Source: Ilex aquifolium
Taxonomy: Eukaryota; Streptophyta; Magnoliopsida; Aquifoliales; Aquifoliaceae
Direction: 5' to 3'
DNA length: 64,000 bases
Assembly (NCBI GenBank): GCA_951799425.1
Contig: OX637406.1
Location: 27,894,390-27,958,389, forward strand
Of the stretch, positions 22,741 to 35,380 are shown piece after piece. Below the pieces are notes generated by a model. The model saw nothing but the letters and a program-made list of their open reading frames with translations. It was not told the origin of the DNA and ran no database searches. Both the position numbers and the translations under genes were made by a program. The first letter of the stretch is position 1, and each line of letters starts with the position of its first letter.

Positions 22741-24552
22741 GTTCTGCTTTGTCCACCAAACTACTCCTGCTGAACATTCCTTCACTCAAGATCAACTCAG
22801 GCCCTTCCTAGACACTTCCTCACATTACTTCTAACTCCAACTCCATTTGACAAGATATATTCCAATTATAACCCACAACTTGAGACATCATGCTCACTTT
22901 ATGATTGAAATTGCAAAGTGATTTAAACCTATGAGCATTCATCATACAAAAATTCGAATTCTGTTCTCAACTATCAAAATGAGTACCCAAAATAAACATC
23001 ATAAGGTTCAGAATCAATGCATTCCAAAAATATGTCAATATCAATAACTTGAGAAATATTCCCTCATTCTTGTAAGCATGAAGCTTTTTAACAAATTTCT
23101 CAATTGAACGAACTAGATGTACATGAGCAAAAGTATAGTCTTAGATGCTAGGCTAAAGTATGCACTTACCATATTAATTTCCAACTTGTGTGCAAATGAA
23201 ATAAACAAGTAATTTAGGAATTTACAAAGTAGAATTCACATTCGACAGGCTAGACAAACTCAGTTTCAATGCAAAAACTCACCAAGGGACACTCTTAAGC
23301 AATAACCGCACTCACGTTATACAGGTATGCACTCCATGTGTACATGTGATATAGAATCTTGTATTCAAAACAAAGTGCTCACATGTAATCCAAAAATGAA
23401 GTTCATATGTAGAAATAAAGCGACCTTGGCATAGTCTCATGAATAGGATGTTAGTGCATTAAGTAGTAAGACACAACTTGTCGTTTTCTTTGAATTTATG
23501 CGCCTCCCATGCTTCTCTAGATCACCTAGGACTTTTAAAGGTTATAATGGGGCCTTGGGGTGATATATAGGTAAAAGAAATGAAGGATTCAGGATAACAA
23601 AGAAGGTTGTTCCGAGTGAGAGACTTTAATCTTAGAAAAATACTTCCCTTTTATGGGATTTTGATTTTCACACCATCACCACACCCTTTGTTTCTTTTCT
23701 TTCTTTTCCTTTACATTTCCCTTTTTCTTTTGATCATTCTTTCTTTATTCTCACCCCTTTTCTCCTTTTCTTGGCTTTTTCATTTTTTTCCATTGAACTC
23801 TTTGAGTTTCAACATCCATTATCCCTTGCTTGAATTTCCACACCACACTTCCTTCTTTTGCAATCACTCATTTTTGTTTAGGAACAACCAAGGTAAGGTA
23901 GGTATTTCTTATTTTCTTTGGCTTGGTTCAATGTGTGGCATATAAATGAATTCAATTAAGGCTCAATCATGGCACTAGGGATAACATTTCCTCAAGAAAA
24001 AGGGCAAAGGCTCAAAATATTCAACAATGGCCTAAGATCACTTCCAGGTCCACATGGGAAGAGCATTACATGATCAAGACAAATCAGTCTACTAACCAAA
24101 TGCAACTAACCAAAACAAGCATAATGAGACTATTGAACAAACTTGATATCAAAAATTGTTCTTTGAGTAAACGTAAGTTCCCTCCAAAAAGGTTTGGCAC
24201 TAAAACTCTCATGGGTCTTTACTCATCTCCACTACTTATGTCAAGCTTAAAACATGAATCCAACTCATGAATCACTAAAATTACAAATTCAGAAATCACA
24301 TACAGATGAGTTCGAAAATCAATACATATGTGATACTTATGCATAGGATCCATTTCTATAGTAAGCTCATGTACACAAGGTTCATAATAACGATCACCAT
24401 GTCATCCAGTTCATACTCGCTTCATAAGGGAATACAGATCAACTTAAAGATATTTTTCATCAAAAATTTTCAAAATTTTTCACATATTTTGTACTAATGC
24501 GACAAAAACAGAATACTTCCCAGCAACCTTGGTGTAACATACAAATGGTGCA

Positions 24553-24567
24553 CCTCACCCCCCAACT
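24553..24567 (-). promoter_or_regulatory. Second (internal) polypurine tract after pol, unit 2
   Basis: Identical to the unit 1 tract. Confidence 0.6.
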
Positions 24568-24798
24568 AGAATCATGCTTTGTCCTCAATGCAACAAAAGG
24601 ATATAGTAGGCAATGGAAGACAATAAAAGATAAATAGGGTAAGAGAACACCTCGCAATTGCGCTTTTGACAAAAGCACCAAGATCTGGATTCAAGAGGAA
24701 AACAAAGCTATACACCAACAACAAGTAAGTGACATGAAATAAAAACAGGACAATATTAAAATAAAAGAAAACTGTACATGCAAACAAAGGACCAATTG

Positions 24799-27700
24799 TT
24801 ATTCCTCAACCAAGTCCGGATACACCGGGTCGGTTAACTCTTCCTCCACCACTTGGTTTTCAAAGCCCTCAAAGAATGGCTTAAGTCTTTGGCCATTGAC
24901 CTTGAATGTTTGGCCATCTTTGAGGTTGGTGATCTCAACAGCTCCATTGGGGTAGGCCACCTTGACAAGATAGGGGCCATCCCAACGGGATCTTAGCTTT
25001 CCAGGAAAAATGGAGAGGCGGGAATTATACAAGAGTACTTTTTGCCCGGGCTCGAATGATTTCCTCACTATGGAGTTATCATGAAAGATTTTCGCCCGTT
25101 CCTTTGAAATTTTGGAACTCTCGTATGCATCCCGCCGAATCTCTTCCAATTCATTCATTTCTAGCATCCTATGGTTCCCGGCCATTCTCATATTGAAATT
25201 TAGGGTCTTGATGGCCCAATAGGCCTTGTGTTCCATTTCTACCGGCAGATGGCAAGCCTTTCCATAGACAAGCCGATAAGGGGACATGCCCAAAACTGTC
25301 TTGTAGGCAGTACGATATGCCCACAAGGCATCAATCAATCTCTCAGACCAATCCTTCCTATTGGGGTTAACTGTTTTCTCAAGGATGGTCTTGATCTCCC
25401 TATTGGCTAGCTCGGCTTGGCCATTTGTTTGTGGGTGATAAGCGGTGGATACTTTATGTGTAACACCATATTTCAACACTAAAGATGCAACTGGCCTGTT
25501 ACAGAAATGTGATCCACCGTCACTAATCAAAGCACGAGGCATCCCGAACCTCGAAAAAATGTTCTCTTTCAAGAACTTGACCACAACCCGGTGGTCATTA
25601 GTCTTTGTCGGGATAGCCTCCACCCATTTGGACACGTAGTCCACTGCCAGCAGAATGTATAGATAGCCAAACGACATAGGGAAGGGACCCATGAAATCGA
25701 TGCCCCAACAATCGAATATTTCTATCACAAGTATAGGGGAGAGAGGCATCATATTCCTTTGGGTCACACTCCCCAACCGTTGGCATCTATCACATTCTTT
25801 GCAAAATGAAATACAATCCTTAATTAAAGAAGGCCAGTAGAAACCTGATTGGAGAATCTTTGAAGAAGTTTTCTTGGCGGAGAAATGGCCACCACAGGCT
25901 TGGGAGTGACAGAAGGCAAGGACGTTCCGCTGATCATTTTCAGGCACACATCGCCTCATGATTTGGTCCGGACAATACTTGAACAGATACGGATTATCGA
26001 AGTAGAAGTATTTCACGTCGGCCATAAATCTCCTTTTATCCTCAGAGCTCCAGTGTGGTGGGATTTGTCCTGTTGCAAGATAATTGCAAATGTCAGCATA
26101 CCAAGGACAATGAGAATGAATAGACAGTAATTGCTCATCAGGGAACGAGTCTGGGATAGGGATGTGCTCATTTGTCTCTTGTGCCACCAGCCGGGATAAG
26201 TGATCCGCCACAACATTCTCAACTCCCTTCTTGTCTTTAATGGTCAAGTCAAATTCTTGTAGGAGGAGGATCCACCTAATGAGTCTTGGCTTCGCATCCT
26301 GCTTAGATAACAAGTACTTTAAGGCAGAATGGTCAGTGAAGATAACAATAGGTGAACCAATGATATATGAACGGAATTTATCAAGAGCAAACACTACAGC
26401 TAGCAATTCTTTTTCAGTGGTAGTGTAATTCATTTGTGCCTCATTAAGTGTCTTGCTAGCGTAGTGTATAACATGCGGTCGATTGTCCTTCCTCTGACCA
26501 AGCACTGCGCCGACCGCGTAGTCACTCGCGTCGCACATAAGCTCGAAGGGTAGATCCCAATTGGGTGGTTGCATGATAGGAGGCGTGACAAGCATGCTTT
26601 TTAGTTTCTTAAAAGATGCCTCACACTCATGCGACCACTCAAAGGGAACATCCTTAGACAGTAAATTGGTCAGGGGTCGGGCCAATGCACTAAAATTTTG
26701 AATGAACCGGCGATAGAAACCTGCATGGCCCAAAAATGACCGAATTCCCTTGATGGTTGTCGGCGTGGGAAGGTTGGAGATGGCCTCCACCTTGGATCTG
26801 TCCACTTCAATGCCCCTTGCCGACACTATGTGACCCAACACGATCCCTTCCGTCACCATAAAGTGACACTTCTCCCAATTTAGCACAAGATTCTTCTCCT
26901 CACATCTCTCCAACACCTTCTCCAAATTTTCCAAACACCCCTTAAAGGAGTCCCCGAAGACTGAGAAGTCATCCATAAACACCTCGACAATCTTCTCCAC
27001 CATATCACTAAAAATCCCCATCATGCAACGTTGGAATGTTCCAGGGGCATTACATAGCCCGAAAGGCATGCGACGATACGCAAAGGTACCGTAGGGGCAA
27101 GTGAAGGTGGTTTTCTCCTGGTCTTCAAGGGCAATCTCTATCTGATTGTAGCCAGAGTATCCATCTAAGAAGCAATAGAAAAGATGCCCCGCTACCCGTT
27201 CTAGCACTTGATCGAGGAATGGAATTGGAAAGTGGTCTTTCTTTGTGCACAAGTTGAGCTTCCGGTAATCAATACACACTCTCCACCCGGTGATTACTCT
27301 TGTTGGAATGAGCTCATTCTCCTCGTTTTCCACCACGGTCACACCCGACTTCTTGGGGACTACTTGCGTGGGACTAACCCACTTACTGTCGGAAATTGGA
27401 AAGATAATGCCCACGTCAAGTAGCTTTAGAACTTCATCCCGTACCACATCTTTCATGATTGGATTTAATCTCCTTTGTGGCTGGCGGGATGGTTTCCCAT
27501 CTTCTTCAAGGTAGATCCGGTGTGTGCAAATGGTAGGGTTGATCCCCTTTATATCCGCAATTGTCCAACCAATTGCTCCCTTATGTCTCCGCAGCACTTC
27601 CAAGAGCTCTCCCTCTTGCTTTACATCCAATGTAGAACTAATCACCACCGGGAACGATTCATCTTCCCCAAGATATGCATACTTTAAGTGGGAAGGTAGT

Positions 27701-29625
27701 GGCCTCAATTCCAAAGTAGGCTTTTGTACATCGGATGGAAATATCTTCTTCTCTTGGTGTGGGAGTCTTTCAAATGTTGGGATCCACTTATCCACCCCTT
27801 TCAGCTCTTCCATGCTCTCTTCCTCATCTAACTTTACAAGTTCAACAAAGTCCTCCTCCATGCAGTCCAACATCCCTTCTAATTCCACTTGCTCCTCAAT
27901 ATAAGTGTCGATTCTATTGATCTCGTTCACCTCCACATCATCCCCGGGTTGTTTTGCTAAATTGAAAACATTCAGCTCCATGGTCATGTTCCCAAAAGCC
28001 AACTTCATTAGACCATTCCTGCAATTAATCACAGCGTTAGCGGTAGCAAGGAAAGGTCTTCCAAGAATAACGGGAATTTGGGAATTAAGGTTAGCAACCG
28101 GGTGTGTATCTAATACAATAAAATCGACTGGAAAGTAAAAATTGTCAACTTGGACAAGCACATCTTCCACTACTCCCCTTGGTGTGCGTATGCTCCGATC
28201 CGCCAGTTGAAGTGTAACTGAGGTGGGCTTCAACTCTTCAAGCTTGAGTTGTTGGTACACGGAGTAAGGAAGAAGATTGACGCTCGCCCCCAAGTCAAGC
28301 AATGCTTGCTCAACCCGGCAATTTCCAATGGTGATGGCAATTGTTGGACAACCGGGATCCTTGAATTTTGGAGGAGTGTTGGTTCTCAATATGGAGCTCA
28401 CTTGTTCGGTGAGAAATGCCTTCTTTCGGACATTCAACTTCCTTTTCACCGTGCATAGGTCCTTCAATATCTTGGCACATGACGGAATTTGCTTGATGGC
28501 ATCAAGGAGCGGGATGTTGATTTTTACCTGCTTAAACAAATCCAAAATGTCAGAATAATTAGCCACCTTGACAGGTGACTTCAACCGATGGGGAAAAGGG
28601 GCAGGTATAGAAGGAGAGCATAACCCATCATCAATCAAATGTTCTTTATCAACCCCATCTCTTTCACTCGACTCACCCTTGTCGACCACACTTTCTTTGG
28701 CCTCACTCTCAATTTCTTTCTCTTTTGGCAATGCGGCCTTTGGTGTCAACTTTGGCACCACCATCTTTTCAAATTGTTTACCACTCCTAAGTGTGGTGAC
28801 AGCTTTGAGTTGCTCACAACTCTCCTGGGAAGTTTCGGCCAACTCAACCACATTTTGACCTTTGGGATTTTGTTGGGGTTGAGAGGGAAATTTTCCCTTC
28901 TCTTGTTGAGACAACCCAATGGCATTGGTGATCTTGGTGAGTTGGGCCGAAATGTCCTTATTGAAGGTGGTTTGGCTTTGAATGAAGGCATGTACCACAT
29001 CTTCTAGACTCCGTTTATGAGGTGGTTGGTAGCTGGAAGAACTAGATGGGCCTTGTCCGGAAAAATTCTGTGGGGGAGGGTTGGATTGGTATCCTTGTGG
29101 ATTGGACCGTGGGTATTGGGAGCTTGAAGTTTGCCCCTGACCTTGATGTTGGGATTGGTACGGACCTTGCTTGGGAGGTGCAGGAGGTGTATATGTGTTT
29201 GAGCCATAAGGAATGGGGTTCTCATTCCTCCAACTGAAATTAGGGTGATCACGATACCCCGAATTGTAAGTGTTGGGATTTGGAGGAAATGATTGCCTTG
29301 GTTGGTTGAAGGCATTAACTTGGTCATGGTATGCCTCCTTAAGTGCCGGGATGCTCGGACACTCCGATGTGGAATGCTCGACACCACCACAAACAGAACA
29401 AACCTCCTCGGCTCTTGACACATGAGAGACATTTCGTCTCCTCTCCACCTCAAGGCTATCCACTTTCCTAGACAATTTGGAAATTTGGGAAAGTAGATCC
29501 TCACGGTCTTTTAAGTCATACATCCCCCCCCCCCCGTGGTGGTTGACTACTACCCGGCATTGTCCTAGGTATGTCATCCGGATCCTGAACACCCCAAGTT
29601 TGTGCCTTTTCAGCGAGGGTACCAA
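24799..29625 (-). CDS. Athila-D unit 2 polyprotein (1,608 aa)
   Basis: Same domain order as unit 1, with the zinc knuckle, LLDLGAS protease motif, FMDD reverse transcriptase motif, RNase H, and integrase HHCC and DDE residues all visible. It differs from unit 1 by a few substitutions and by a G run of 12 rather than 15 at the gag boundary. The frame looks whole. Confidence 0.93.
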   Translation of the reverse strand: MVPSLKRHKLGVFRIRMTYLGQCRVVVNHHGGGGMYDLKDREDLLSQISKLSRKVDSLEVERRRNVSHVSRAEEVCSVCGGVEHSTSECPSIPALKEAYHDQVNAFNQPRQSFPPNPNTYNSGYRDHPNFSWRNENPIPYGSNTYTPPAPPKQGPYQSQHQGQGQTSSSQYPRSNPQGYQSNPPPQNFSGQGPSSSSSYQPPHKRSLEDVVHAFIQSQTTFNKDISAQLTKITNAIGLSQQEKGKFPSQPQQNPKGQNVVELAETSQESCEQLKAVTTLRSGKQFEKMVVPKLTPKAALPKEKEIESEAKESVVDKGESSERDGVDKEHLIDDGLCSPSIPAPFPHRLKSPVKVANYSDILDLFKQVKINIPLLDAIKQIPSCAKILKDLCTVKRKLNVRKKAFLTEQVSSILRTNTPPKFKDPGCPTIAITIGNCRVEQALLDLGASVNLLPYSVYQQLKLEELKPTSVTLQLADRSIRTPRGVVEDVLVQVDNFYFPVDFIVLDTHPVANLNSQIPVILGRPFLATANAVINCRNGLMKLAFGNMTMELNVFNLAKQPGDDVEVNEINRIDTYIEEQVELEGMLDCMEEDFVELVKLDEEESMEELKGVDKWIPTFERLPHQEKKIFPSDVQKPTLELRPLPSHLKYAYLGEDESFPVVISSTLDVKQEGELLEVLRRHKGAIGWTIADIKGINPTICTHRIYLEEDGKPSRQPQRRLNPIMKDVVRDEVLKLLDVGIIFPISDSKWVSPTQVVPKKSGVTVVENEENELIPTRVITGWRVCIDYRKLNLCTKKDHFPIPFLDQVLERVAGHLFYCFLDGYSGYNQIEIALEDQEKTTFTCPYGTFAYRRMPFGLCNAPGTFQRCMMGIFSDMVEKIVEVFMDDFSVFGDSFKGCLENLEKVLERCEEKNLVLNWEKCHFMVTEGIVLGHIVSARGIEVDRSKVEAISNLPTPTTIKGIRSFLGHAGFYRRFIQNFSALARPLTNLLSKDVPFEWSHECEASFKKLKSMLVTPPIMQPPNWDLPFELMCDASDYAVGAVLGQRKDNRPHVIHYASKTLNEAQMNYTTTEKELLAVVFALDKFRSYIIGSPIVIFTDHSALKYLLSKQDAKPRLIRWILLLQEFDLTIKDKKGVENVVADHLSRLVAQETNEHIPIPDSFPDEQLLSIHSHCPWYADICNYLATGQIPPHWSSEDKRRFMADVKYFYFDNPYLFKYCPDQIMRRCVPENDQRNVLAFCHSQACGGHFSAKKTSSKILQSGFYWPSLIKDCISFCKECDRCQRLGSVTQRNMMPLSPILVIEIFDCWGIDFMGPFPMSFGYLYILLAVDYVSKWVEAIPTKTNDHRVVVKFLKENIFSRFGMPRALISDGGSHFCNRPVASLVLKYGVTHKVSTAYHPQTNGQAELANREIKTILEKTVNPNRKDWSERLIDALWAYRTAYKTVLGMSPYRLVYGKACHLPVEMEHKAYWAIKTLNFNMRMAGNHRMLEMNELEEIRRDAYESSKISKERAKIFHDNSIVRKSFEPGQKVLLYNSRLSIFPGKLRSRWDGPYLVKVAYPNGAVEITNLKDGQTFKVNGQRLKPFFEGFENQVVEEELTDPVYPDLVEE

Positions 29626-30634
29626 AATAGTCTAGGGCCTCATCGGGATCTTTGTTCAAGAATTCACCATTGCACATCATATCTATGAATTGTCTATGGT
29701 CTGGGGTGATTCCTTCGTAGAAGAAAGTCACCAATTGCCATGAGTTAAAACCATGATGTGGTATGGAGTGAAGTAGATCCTTATAACGGTCCCAACATTG
29801 ATAAAACTGCTCATTGGGTTTTTCAGAAAAGTTTTGGATTTCCTTTTTCAAAAAGGTGGTTCGATGAACCGGGAAAAATTTTTTTAAGAAAAAGGAGACA
29901 ATGTTATCCCAAGATAGCATAGTCCGTGGTCCCATGGAATCAAGCCACACTCTTGCCTTCCCATCCATAGAGAAAGGGAACAATTTCATCCTGGCTATCT
30001 CTTCCAAATTGTGATTTGGGAGAAACGTTGCAACCATTTCCTCGTAAGACCTTATGTAGTTATACGGGTTCTCATTTTCAACCCCCCTGAATTTGGGGAT
30101 TAGTTGCAACATCCACGGTTTTAACACCAAAATGATTGTCACAAAAACGATATCTTTCCCAACCCCTAATTACTATCCCTCAATGTATGCAATGTATGGA
30201 CGGGGGAGAAGAATGCATGATGGTGTGGTGCTACGGGTCGGTTGAAGGTACTCTTGCATAGTTCTTGCCTCAAAATCAAGTGGGATGTTCCCTTCATTCC
30301 TTGGTGGGGGAAAATGCGCTTGTTGGTTGGGCATTCTAGGTGGTTGCACTCCCCCACCTCCTTGCCTATTCGGGTTGACACCCACATTGTCAAATTGATC
30401 GGGAGGGGGATAGTGTAATCTTGGGTCATGCTCCCTATGTTCGGGCATTCCCCCACCCCTTTGGTCATTTAGGTTTGCACCTACATTGTCAAAATTCCCA
30501 CCCCCTTGCATGTTTTGGTTGACAGCTATATTTTCAACATTGTCACCCACATTCTCGGGTGGGTCTTGGTCGATATTCATGTTGGGGCCTAAGGGTTGTC
30601 TAACTAATCGATGATAGTCGTCCCTTCCCCACAT
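29516..30634 (-). CDS. Athila-D unit 2 gag region
   Basis: Same layout as unit 1: Asn/Gly-rich N-terminal part, the 82-bp LTR-edge copy (30133-30214), then the conserved capsid-like part with [19 protein letters not shown]. Nearly whole, with about one interruption. Confidence 0.85.
30133..30214. repeat. 82-bp copy of the LTR edge inside the unit 2 gag region
   Basis: Identical to 18293-18374, including the preceding CCAAAA. Confidence 0.93.
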
Positions 30635-30771
30635 GCAACAAAATATCTATACAAATGAAATTATCCAAAAACAAGAAGATGTACACGAGACAACGTACCT
30701 CAGCCCGTGATGAAGATCACGGGACTTACCTTGGTTGTTCGGAAATCACTTCCTTGATTTTACACTTGCCT

Positions 30772-30789
30772 TCCCCGGCAACGGCGCCA
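30772..30789 (-). promoter_or_regulatory. Unit 2 primer binding site, tRNA-Asp
   Basis: Same 18-base match as unit 1, three bases from LTR C. This marks LTR C as the 5' LTR of unit 2. The leader to gag (30635-30771) holds nothing else. Confidence 0.93.
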
Positions 30790-30792
30790 AAA

Positions 30793-32615
30793 TGATTGTC
30801 ACAAAAACGATATCTTTCCCAACCCCTAATTACTATCCCTCAATGTATGCAATGTATGGACGGGGTAGAAGAATTTCTTCCCCTAGGGATAGTGTCAAAA
30901 GGAAGGGCAATGAGGAAAGGGAAATGGGAAGATGTAAGTATAGGATATGTGTGCACAAAAATGCTCCCCAATCGCAAGGAGACTTTCGTGTGTCGTGAGT
31001 TACTTGGAAGAGTATTCCAAGGTCGTATCCACAGGGAAGGTAGTGAATCAAGGTTGAAATGATTTGGTAAAACACGAAAATGTAAAATCTTTAGTCTTGA
31101 AAGTTGATTGGTGAATTTTATGCTAATGAAAATGTAATGATAATATAAATGTTGGCAATTCCAAAAGATCACTCCAATGGGTATACCACCTCAACTCAAA
31201 TCACTCCTCCTATTGAGCATGAATGAACGCTTGAATCACGGAAAGCCGAGGATGGCATCGATGAGTATCTAAGCATGAATCGTGACTAAGCCTACGGTTT
31301 ATCAAAGACTCATCGACACATCCATCTTCTATCCGGTCAAAACGAACCATTTGACTCTAAAGGGAGAGAGGAGAAATAGTTGAAATGGTATCCCCAAGGG
31401 AAATCCTTCTTGGTCTTGCCAACTAGAGGATTTAGCTACTCATACTTGGAATGGAAATAACTATGTAATGGAAGAGCATTCAAATCTATGAACTTCTAAG
31501 GTGGCTAAATATTAGAATTTATGAGCTAAAAGAACATGTATTTAAACCCATTGCATAGTTATGAAAGATGAAATACTTGGAGCATTAATGGTGAAGCATT
31601 AAATGAACATTGAACTAACAAAACATGAAGGAAAAACAACATTCATGGCATTCAATGAACTACTAAGAGTCTTACTCAAGATTACAAGACAATGCAGTAG
31701 AAGAATATGCAAAAATCACAACTTTCTCTCTCTAGAAACTACTGTTCATCTCCTTCTCCGCCCAGACTTTCTCTCTCTAAAAACCTATTACAAAAAATAT
31801 ATCCTCTAATCTCCCTGGCTTTCTGGTCATCCCCATCCTTGGAGAACATTTCTTTCTCCAAAACGTGCCTGGGCATCCCCTGAAGCTTCAGCAGCAGAGC
31901 CTAGTCTGCAGGCTTGGACTAGGAAGATGCAGCAACTCCCTGCACCCCAACTTGCCTTCTTGGTGTAATTTCCTTTGCTATGGAGAAAAGCCCCTTTTTC
32001 CCTTCACTCCCCATTCTGGAGAAGAGGGAGTCTCCCATCTGTTTTTGTCTCAGAGGAGTGCAGCAGCCAGGGACAGACAGGAAGTGGCAGAGCATGTCTG
32101 CCTACCCAGCTCATCCCATCCTCTCTCTCTTCATTCAATGCTTTAAATCCACAAGTCTAGAAGGGAGTGTGAGTCCTGATGAATAGAAAGGTGGGCGTAT
32201 CAGAGAGAAGCATGGAGGGGTCCACAGGACAGCTGAGCAGATCTGCAGAGTTTGGGCACTTCAGGGAATCAGTACCGGTACTGGGTACCGGTACTGCGAT
32301 TCCAGTAGGTTTTGGGTACCGGTACTGGGTACCGGTACCATTTGGTACCGGTACCGAGTACCGGTACTGTTCTGCATCCTTTTCTGAATTTCTTGATTTC
32401 TTGCTCCCGATCTATCCTCGAACTATCATTCCCACTCCTTTCATCCCAAGTGGTATGGGAGGGTCTTTAAAGGCCATATTTAGCTTCATTCAACTACAAG
32501 AACAACAACTTGATGTTAAGACTTCAAGTGGCATAACGTACATAATTTAAAGCTCTAAAGTAAGTGAAATGAGTTGATTAGCATCTTAAAGATATGCAAA
32601 GTTGTGTGCTAATCA
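30793..32615 (-). repeat. Athila-D LTR C (5' LTR of unit 2, 1,823 bp)
   Basis: Ends GTGCTAATCA and is followed by CTAAG (32616-32620), the right copy of the dimer's target duplication. Its palindrome array (32271-32368) is the longest of the three. Confidence 0.95.
32271..32368. repeat. TACCGGTA palindrome array in LTR C
   Basis: Full form of the array with linker GCGATTCCAGTAGG and one more GGTACTGGGTACC step than LTR B. Confidence 0.92.
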
Positions 32616-32620
32616 CTAAG

Positions 32621-33306
32621 TCCCCAAACTCACGGATCCTGAGAGCCACCAACTTCTCCCTAATGACGGGCCTCAGACCCTGCTCGAAGCGCTTGGCCCT
32701 GTCGGCCTCAGTGGATATAAATCTCGTAGCATAACGGGAGAGCTCGTCGAACCGCCTCTCATACTCCGCCACGGTCATACCACCTTGTCGTAATGCAAGA
32801 AAATCCGCCTTCATTCGGTCTCTGACAGATTCAGGGAAATATTTATCTTGGAAAAGTTGATTGAATTCTTCCCAAGTGAGTGTGTCGGTGTCCCTTCTCC
32901 TCTTTATGGCATCCCACCAATAGTCGGCCTCCCCCTCAAACAGGTAGGTCGCAAAACCCACCCTCAACTCCTCGGCAACTCCCATGCCGTCACAGATCTT
33001 CTTCACTCGGCGGATCCATCTATCCGCCTCCAAAGGATTGGAGCTCCCTTGGAAGTTGGGTGGTCGTTGTCGTAAGAATTCCCGAAGAGCTATCATCCTT
33101 CGGTCTCCGTTCTCATTGCCCGGTACTTGAGCGAGAGGATGAGCTCCACCATTGTGGTTGTTGTTACCATTTTGGCTTTGTACCAAAGTGGTGAGCTCCC
33201 TCAAGCATTGGAAAATGCCTTGCATGGCATCCGGAGGTGGTGGTGGTGGTGGATTTGCTTGACCTCCACGGCCACGACCACGTCCTCGTCCCCGTGTACC
33301 GTCCAT
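32621..33306 (-). pseudogene. Tek-1 gag, N-terminal part
   Basis: Minus-strand product starting MDGTRGRGRGRGRGG at 33306, then a Pro run and a capsid-like domain with FEGEADYWWDAIKRR, LTWEEFNQLFQDKYFPESVR and MTVAEYERRFDELSRYA, all typical of the Ty3/gypsy gag (retrotransposon gag) domain. It stops at the dimer insertion and its downstream half is at 6678-7135. Confidence 0.92.
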
Positions 33307-33490
33307 CCTGCACATCAATCCACAATTTAGTTTCCTTGATGCGCATGATATAAACTAAAGTAATATATAGGATGTCTTGATTTAAGCCCAAGGCATATAC
33401 AAAATTTAACTTAACAATTTCCTTCACCCTAAACCTACATCTCTAGTGGGGATCCATAACCTACAGCTCCCATGTAAGACCTAAAGCCTA

Positions 33491-33503
33491 GGCTCTGATA
33501 CCA
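33491..33503 (-). promoter_or_regulatory. Tek-1 primer binding site, initiator tRNA-Met
   Basis: The minus strand reads TGGTATCAGAGCC just inside the 5' LTR, the standard match to the 3' end of initiator tRNA-Met. The leader between it and gag (33307-33490) shows no other feature. Confidence 0.93.
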
Positions 33504-34118
33504 ACTTTGTAACGCCCCAAAACACCCCCTGGACGGCGTTACATTCTTTAACATTCACATCATGAGAGCACTAAAATAATCCATCAATAAATAAGACTTC
33601 ATGAAGTCATCCATAAATACTTTCATAGTGATCCAAAAGAATAGATCCATTTTGGCCTTTACATTCCAAAAATCACATAAAGTAGCGCAGCGGAAATAAC
33701 AAAAGGAAACTAGACTTTACAAGGTTCAGAATGAATATCCTAGTCTAGTACAAAAAGGAAAGGAGGTCGCTCTATGCGTCCACCTCAGGATCCACACTCC
33801 CGTCAAGTGGAGACTCCCAAGTAGCGGGCTCTTCGACCCTTACGTCCTCCTCAGGCAGGAAAGCTGAAAAATGTTAGCGGTAGGGGGTGAGCACAAAGCT
33901 CTGTAGAAAAATTCTCTCAAACCCATACAAGATTTAGAAAAGCATTTAAAACGGTCGGTCGCTTTTTTTTAACATAACATAGATACATAGTTTGAAATAA
34001 AGCAGTGACATTTAAAGAGGATCTCAAGTTTATGTAAAACATTACTTAAATGAATAAACGAGTACCATATGCCAATAATCACGATTAATTGCCATAAACA
34101 ATTTCCAATAATTCTTTC

Positions 34119-34484
34119 GGTAGGTGGCATACTTTAGGGTAACCTCCACCCCCATTCTTTCGGTTGGTGGCATACTTTAGGGTAACCTCCACCCCCCGTT
34201 AGATCATCTTTGCTTCCCAAGCATCCTTACAAGGAACCTCTTGAGAATGGGTGAGCATCCTTACAAGGAACCTCTCACAAATGGTAGGTGGCATACTTTA
34301 GGGTAACCTCCACCCCCCATTCTTTCGGTTGGTGGCATACTTTAGGGTAACCTCCACCCCCCCGTTAGATCATCTTTGCTTCCCAAGCATCCTTATAAGG
34401 AACCTCTTGAGAATGGGTGAGCAACCTTACAAGGAACCTCTCACAAATGGTAGGTGGCATACTTTAGGGTAACCTCCACCCCCA
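34119..34484. repeat. 165-bp tandem array in the Tek-1 5' LTR (about 2 units plus a part)
   Basis: Unit starts at about 34119, 34283 and 34449. Two units fewer than the 3' LTR. Confidence 0.93.
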
Positions 34485-35033
34485 AAATATAATATGTAAC
34501 CATTTCACAACCAACTAAGAAAAATACATGAGATCACAATAACATTGTTATTCAACCCAACACAAAGCATTAAGGTTTCAAAAATCCATAATAAAGAAAG
34601 CATTTAAGAAAGAATTACATCACTCTCAAAAAAAAAGAGGGTTTTAAAACAAGAGAAGAAATTTCATGGGTATTAAACCCTGGCTTTGTTCAAAACATGT
34701 AATCTTTGCCAAAAAGCCTAAGAGAGGATGATTTCATAGCATATATATACCATTTATAGTCAAAACATACATATATAAATACCCTAGCCTCAATGTAAGT
34801 GAGTGAGAGAAAACCCTTACCTTGATGTTCTTGGAAATCTAGGGCTTGGATCTTGAATCACCCTTAAATTCCTTGTTTTTCACCTTTGATCTTGTGTTTT
34901 TCTCTTCCCCTCTTTCTCTCTAATGTTTTCTAGGGTTTTAAGGTGTGTAATGAAGGCTAAGGGGATGGCAAGAAGTATTTATAGTGGGGGAAAAACTGGC
35001 TGTTCGCGAACTAAAATTGTCTGATTTTTACAA

Positions 35034-35200
35034 TGACTACCGGTAGTTAAACTATGACTACCGGTAGTTCGACTATTCTGGGCACTCGACTACCTGTTGA
35101 CTACTGGTAGTCCGAGTACACTGGGCACTTGACTACCTGTTGACTACCGGTAGTCCGAGTACACTGGGCACTTGACTACCGGTAGTTACTACCGGTAGTT
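35034..35200. repeat. TACCGGTA palindrome array in the Tek-1 5' LTR
   Basis: Several GACTACCGGTAGT words upstream of the TATA box. It has one extra adjacent copy (near 35189) compared with the 3' LTR. Confidence 0.9.
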
Positions 35201-35380
35201 GATCCCAGATTTGCCTACTTCCTTTATTTTTCATTTCCAATCCATTCCTAAGCCAACCAAATCCATCCCAAACCTTTCCAACACATATTTCTACACATAT
35301 CCACATTTTTACCACAATTATTTATTATATATCTATATACATATATATAAAAGAAAAAAAATGCGGGGTGTTACAGGCTA

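Larger units (their letters stand above)
22279..24798 (-). other. Unit 2 spacer between pol and ORF3
   Basis: Same layout as in unit 1: extra polypurine tract (24553-24567), purine-rich stretch, palindrome array (22626-22740), 87-bp-period repeat (from about 22417) and TATA box (22379-22390). No convincing gene. Confidence 0.75.
7141..32615 (-). mobile_element. Athila-D: young tandem Athila dimer with three LTRs and two internal regions
   Basis: Left to right: LTR A (7141-8919), internal 1 (8920-18952), LTR B (18953-20762), internal 2 (20763-30792), LTR C (30793-32615). A single target duplication, CTAAG, flanks the whole block (7136-7140, 32616-32620), so it behaves as one insertion. Each internal region has its own PBS (tRNA-Asp type) and PPT. 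By eye the two internal regions differ at only about ten substitutions plus a homopolymer length change over 10 kb. LTRs A and C differ at about seven substitutions plus array length. Both units look nearly whole, with about one interruption each, in gag. Age on the order of 0.1-0.2 million years (inference from the usual plant rate). Confidence 0.95.
1096..35375 (-). mobile_element. Tek-1: Tekay/Del-like chromovirus (Ty3/gypsy), broken, holding the Athila dimer
   Basis: The LTRs read TGTAACGCCCC to GGTGTTACA on the + strand and are flanked by the target duplication GGCTA (1091-1095 and 35376-35380). On the minus strand the order is 5' LTR (right), PBS for initiator tRNA-Met, gag, protease, RT, RNase H, integrase with chromodomain, PPT, 3' LTR (left). 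The chromodomain and domain order place it with plant chromoviruses. It is broken, with a few breaks in coding parts, and its gag holds a 25.5-kb nested insertion. By-eye LTR divergence is near 1.3%, so it is younger than Athila-O and older than the dimer. Confidence 0.93.
33508..35375 (-). repeat. Tek-1 5' LTR (1,868 bp)
   Basis: Partner of 1096-3279. It carries about two units of the 165-bp array (34119-34484), the TATA box (34975-34984) and the palindrome array (35034-35200), and is followed by the target copy GGCTA (35376-35380). Confidence 0.95.

Noticed and set aside
7141-32615. Possibility that the dimer is an assembly duplication
   Set aside because: Not excluded without reads, but the ordered recombinant pattern of LTR B, private differences in each unit and three different array lengths argue for a real structure.
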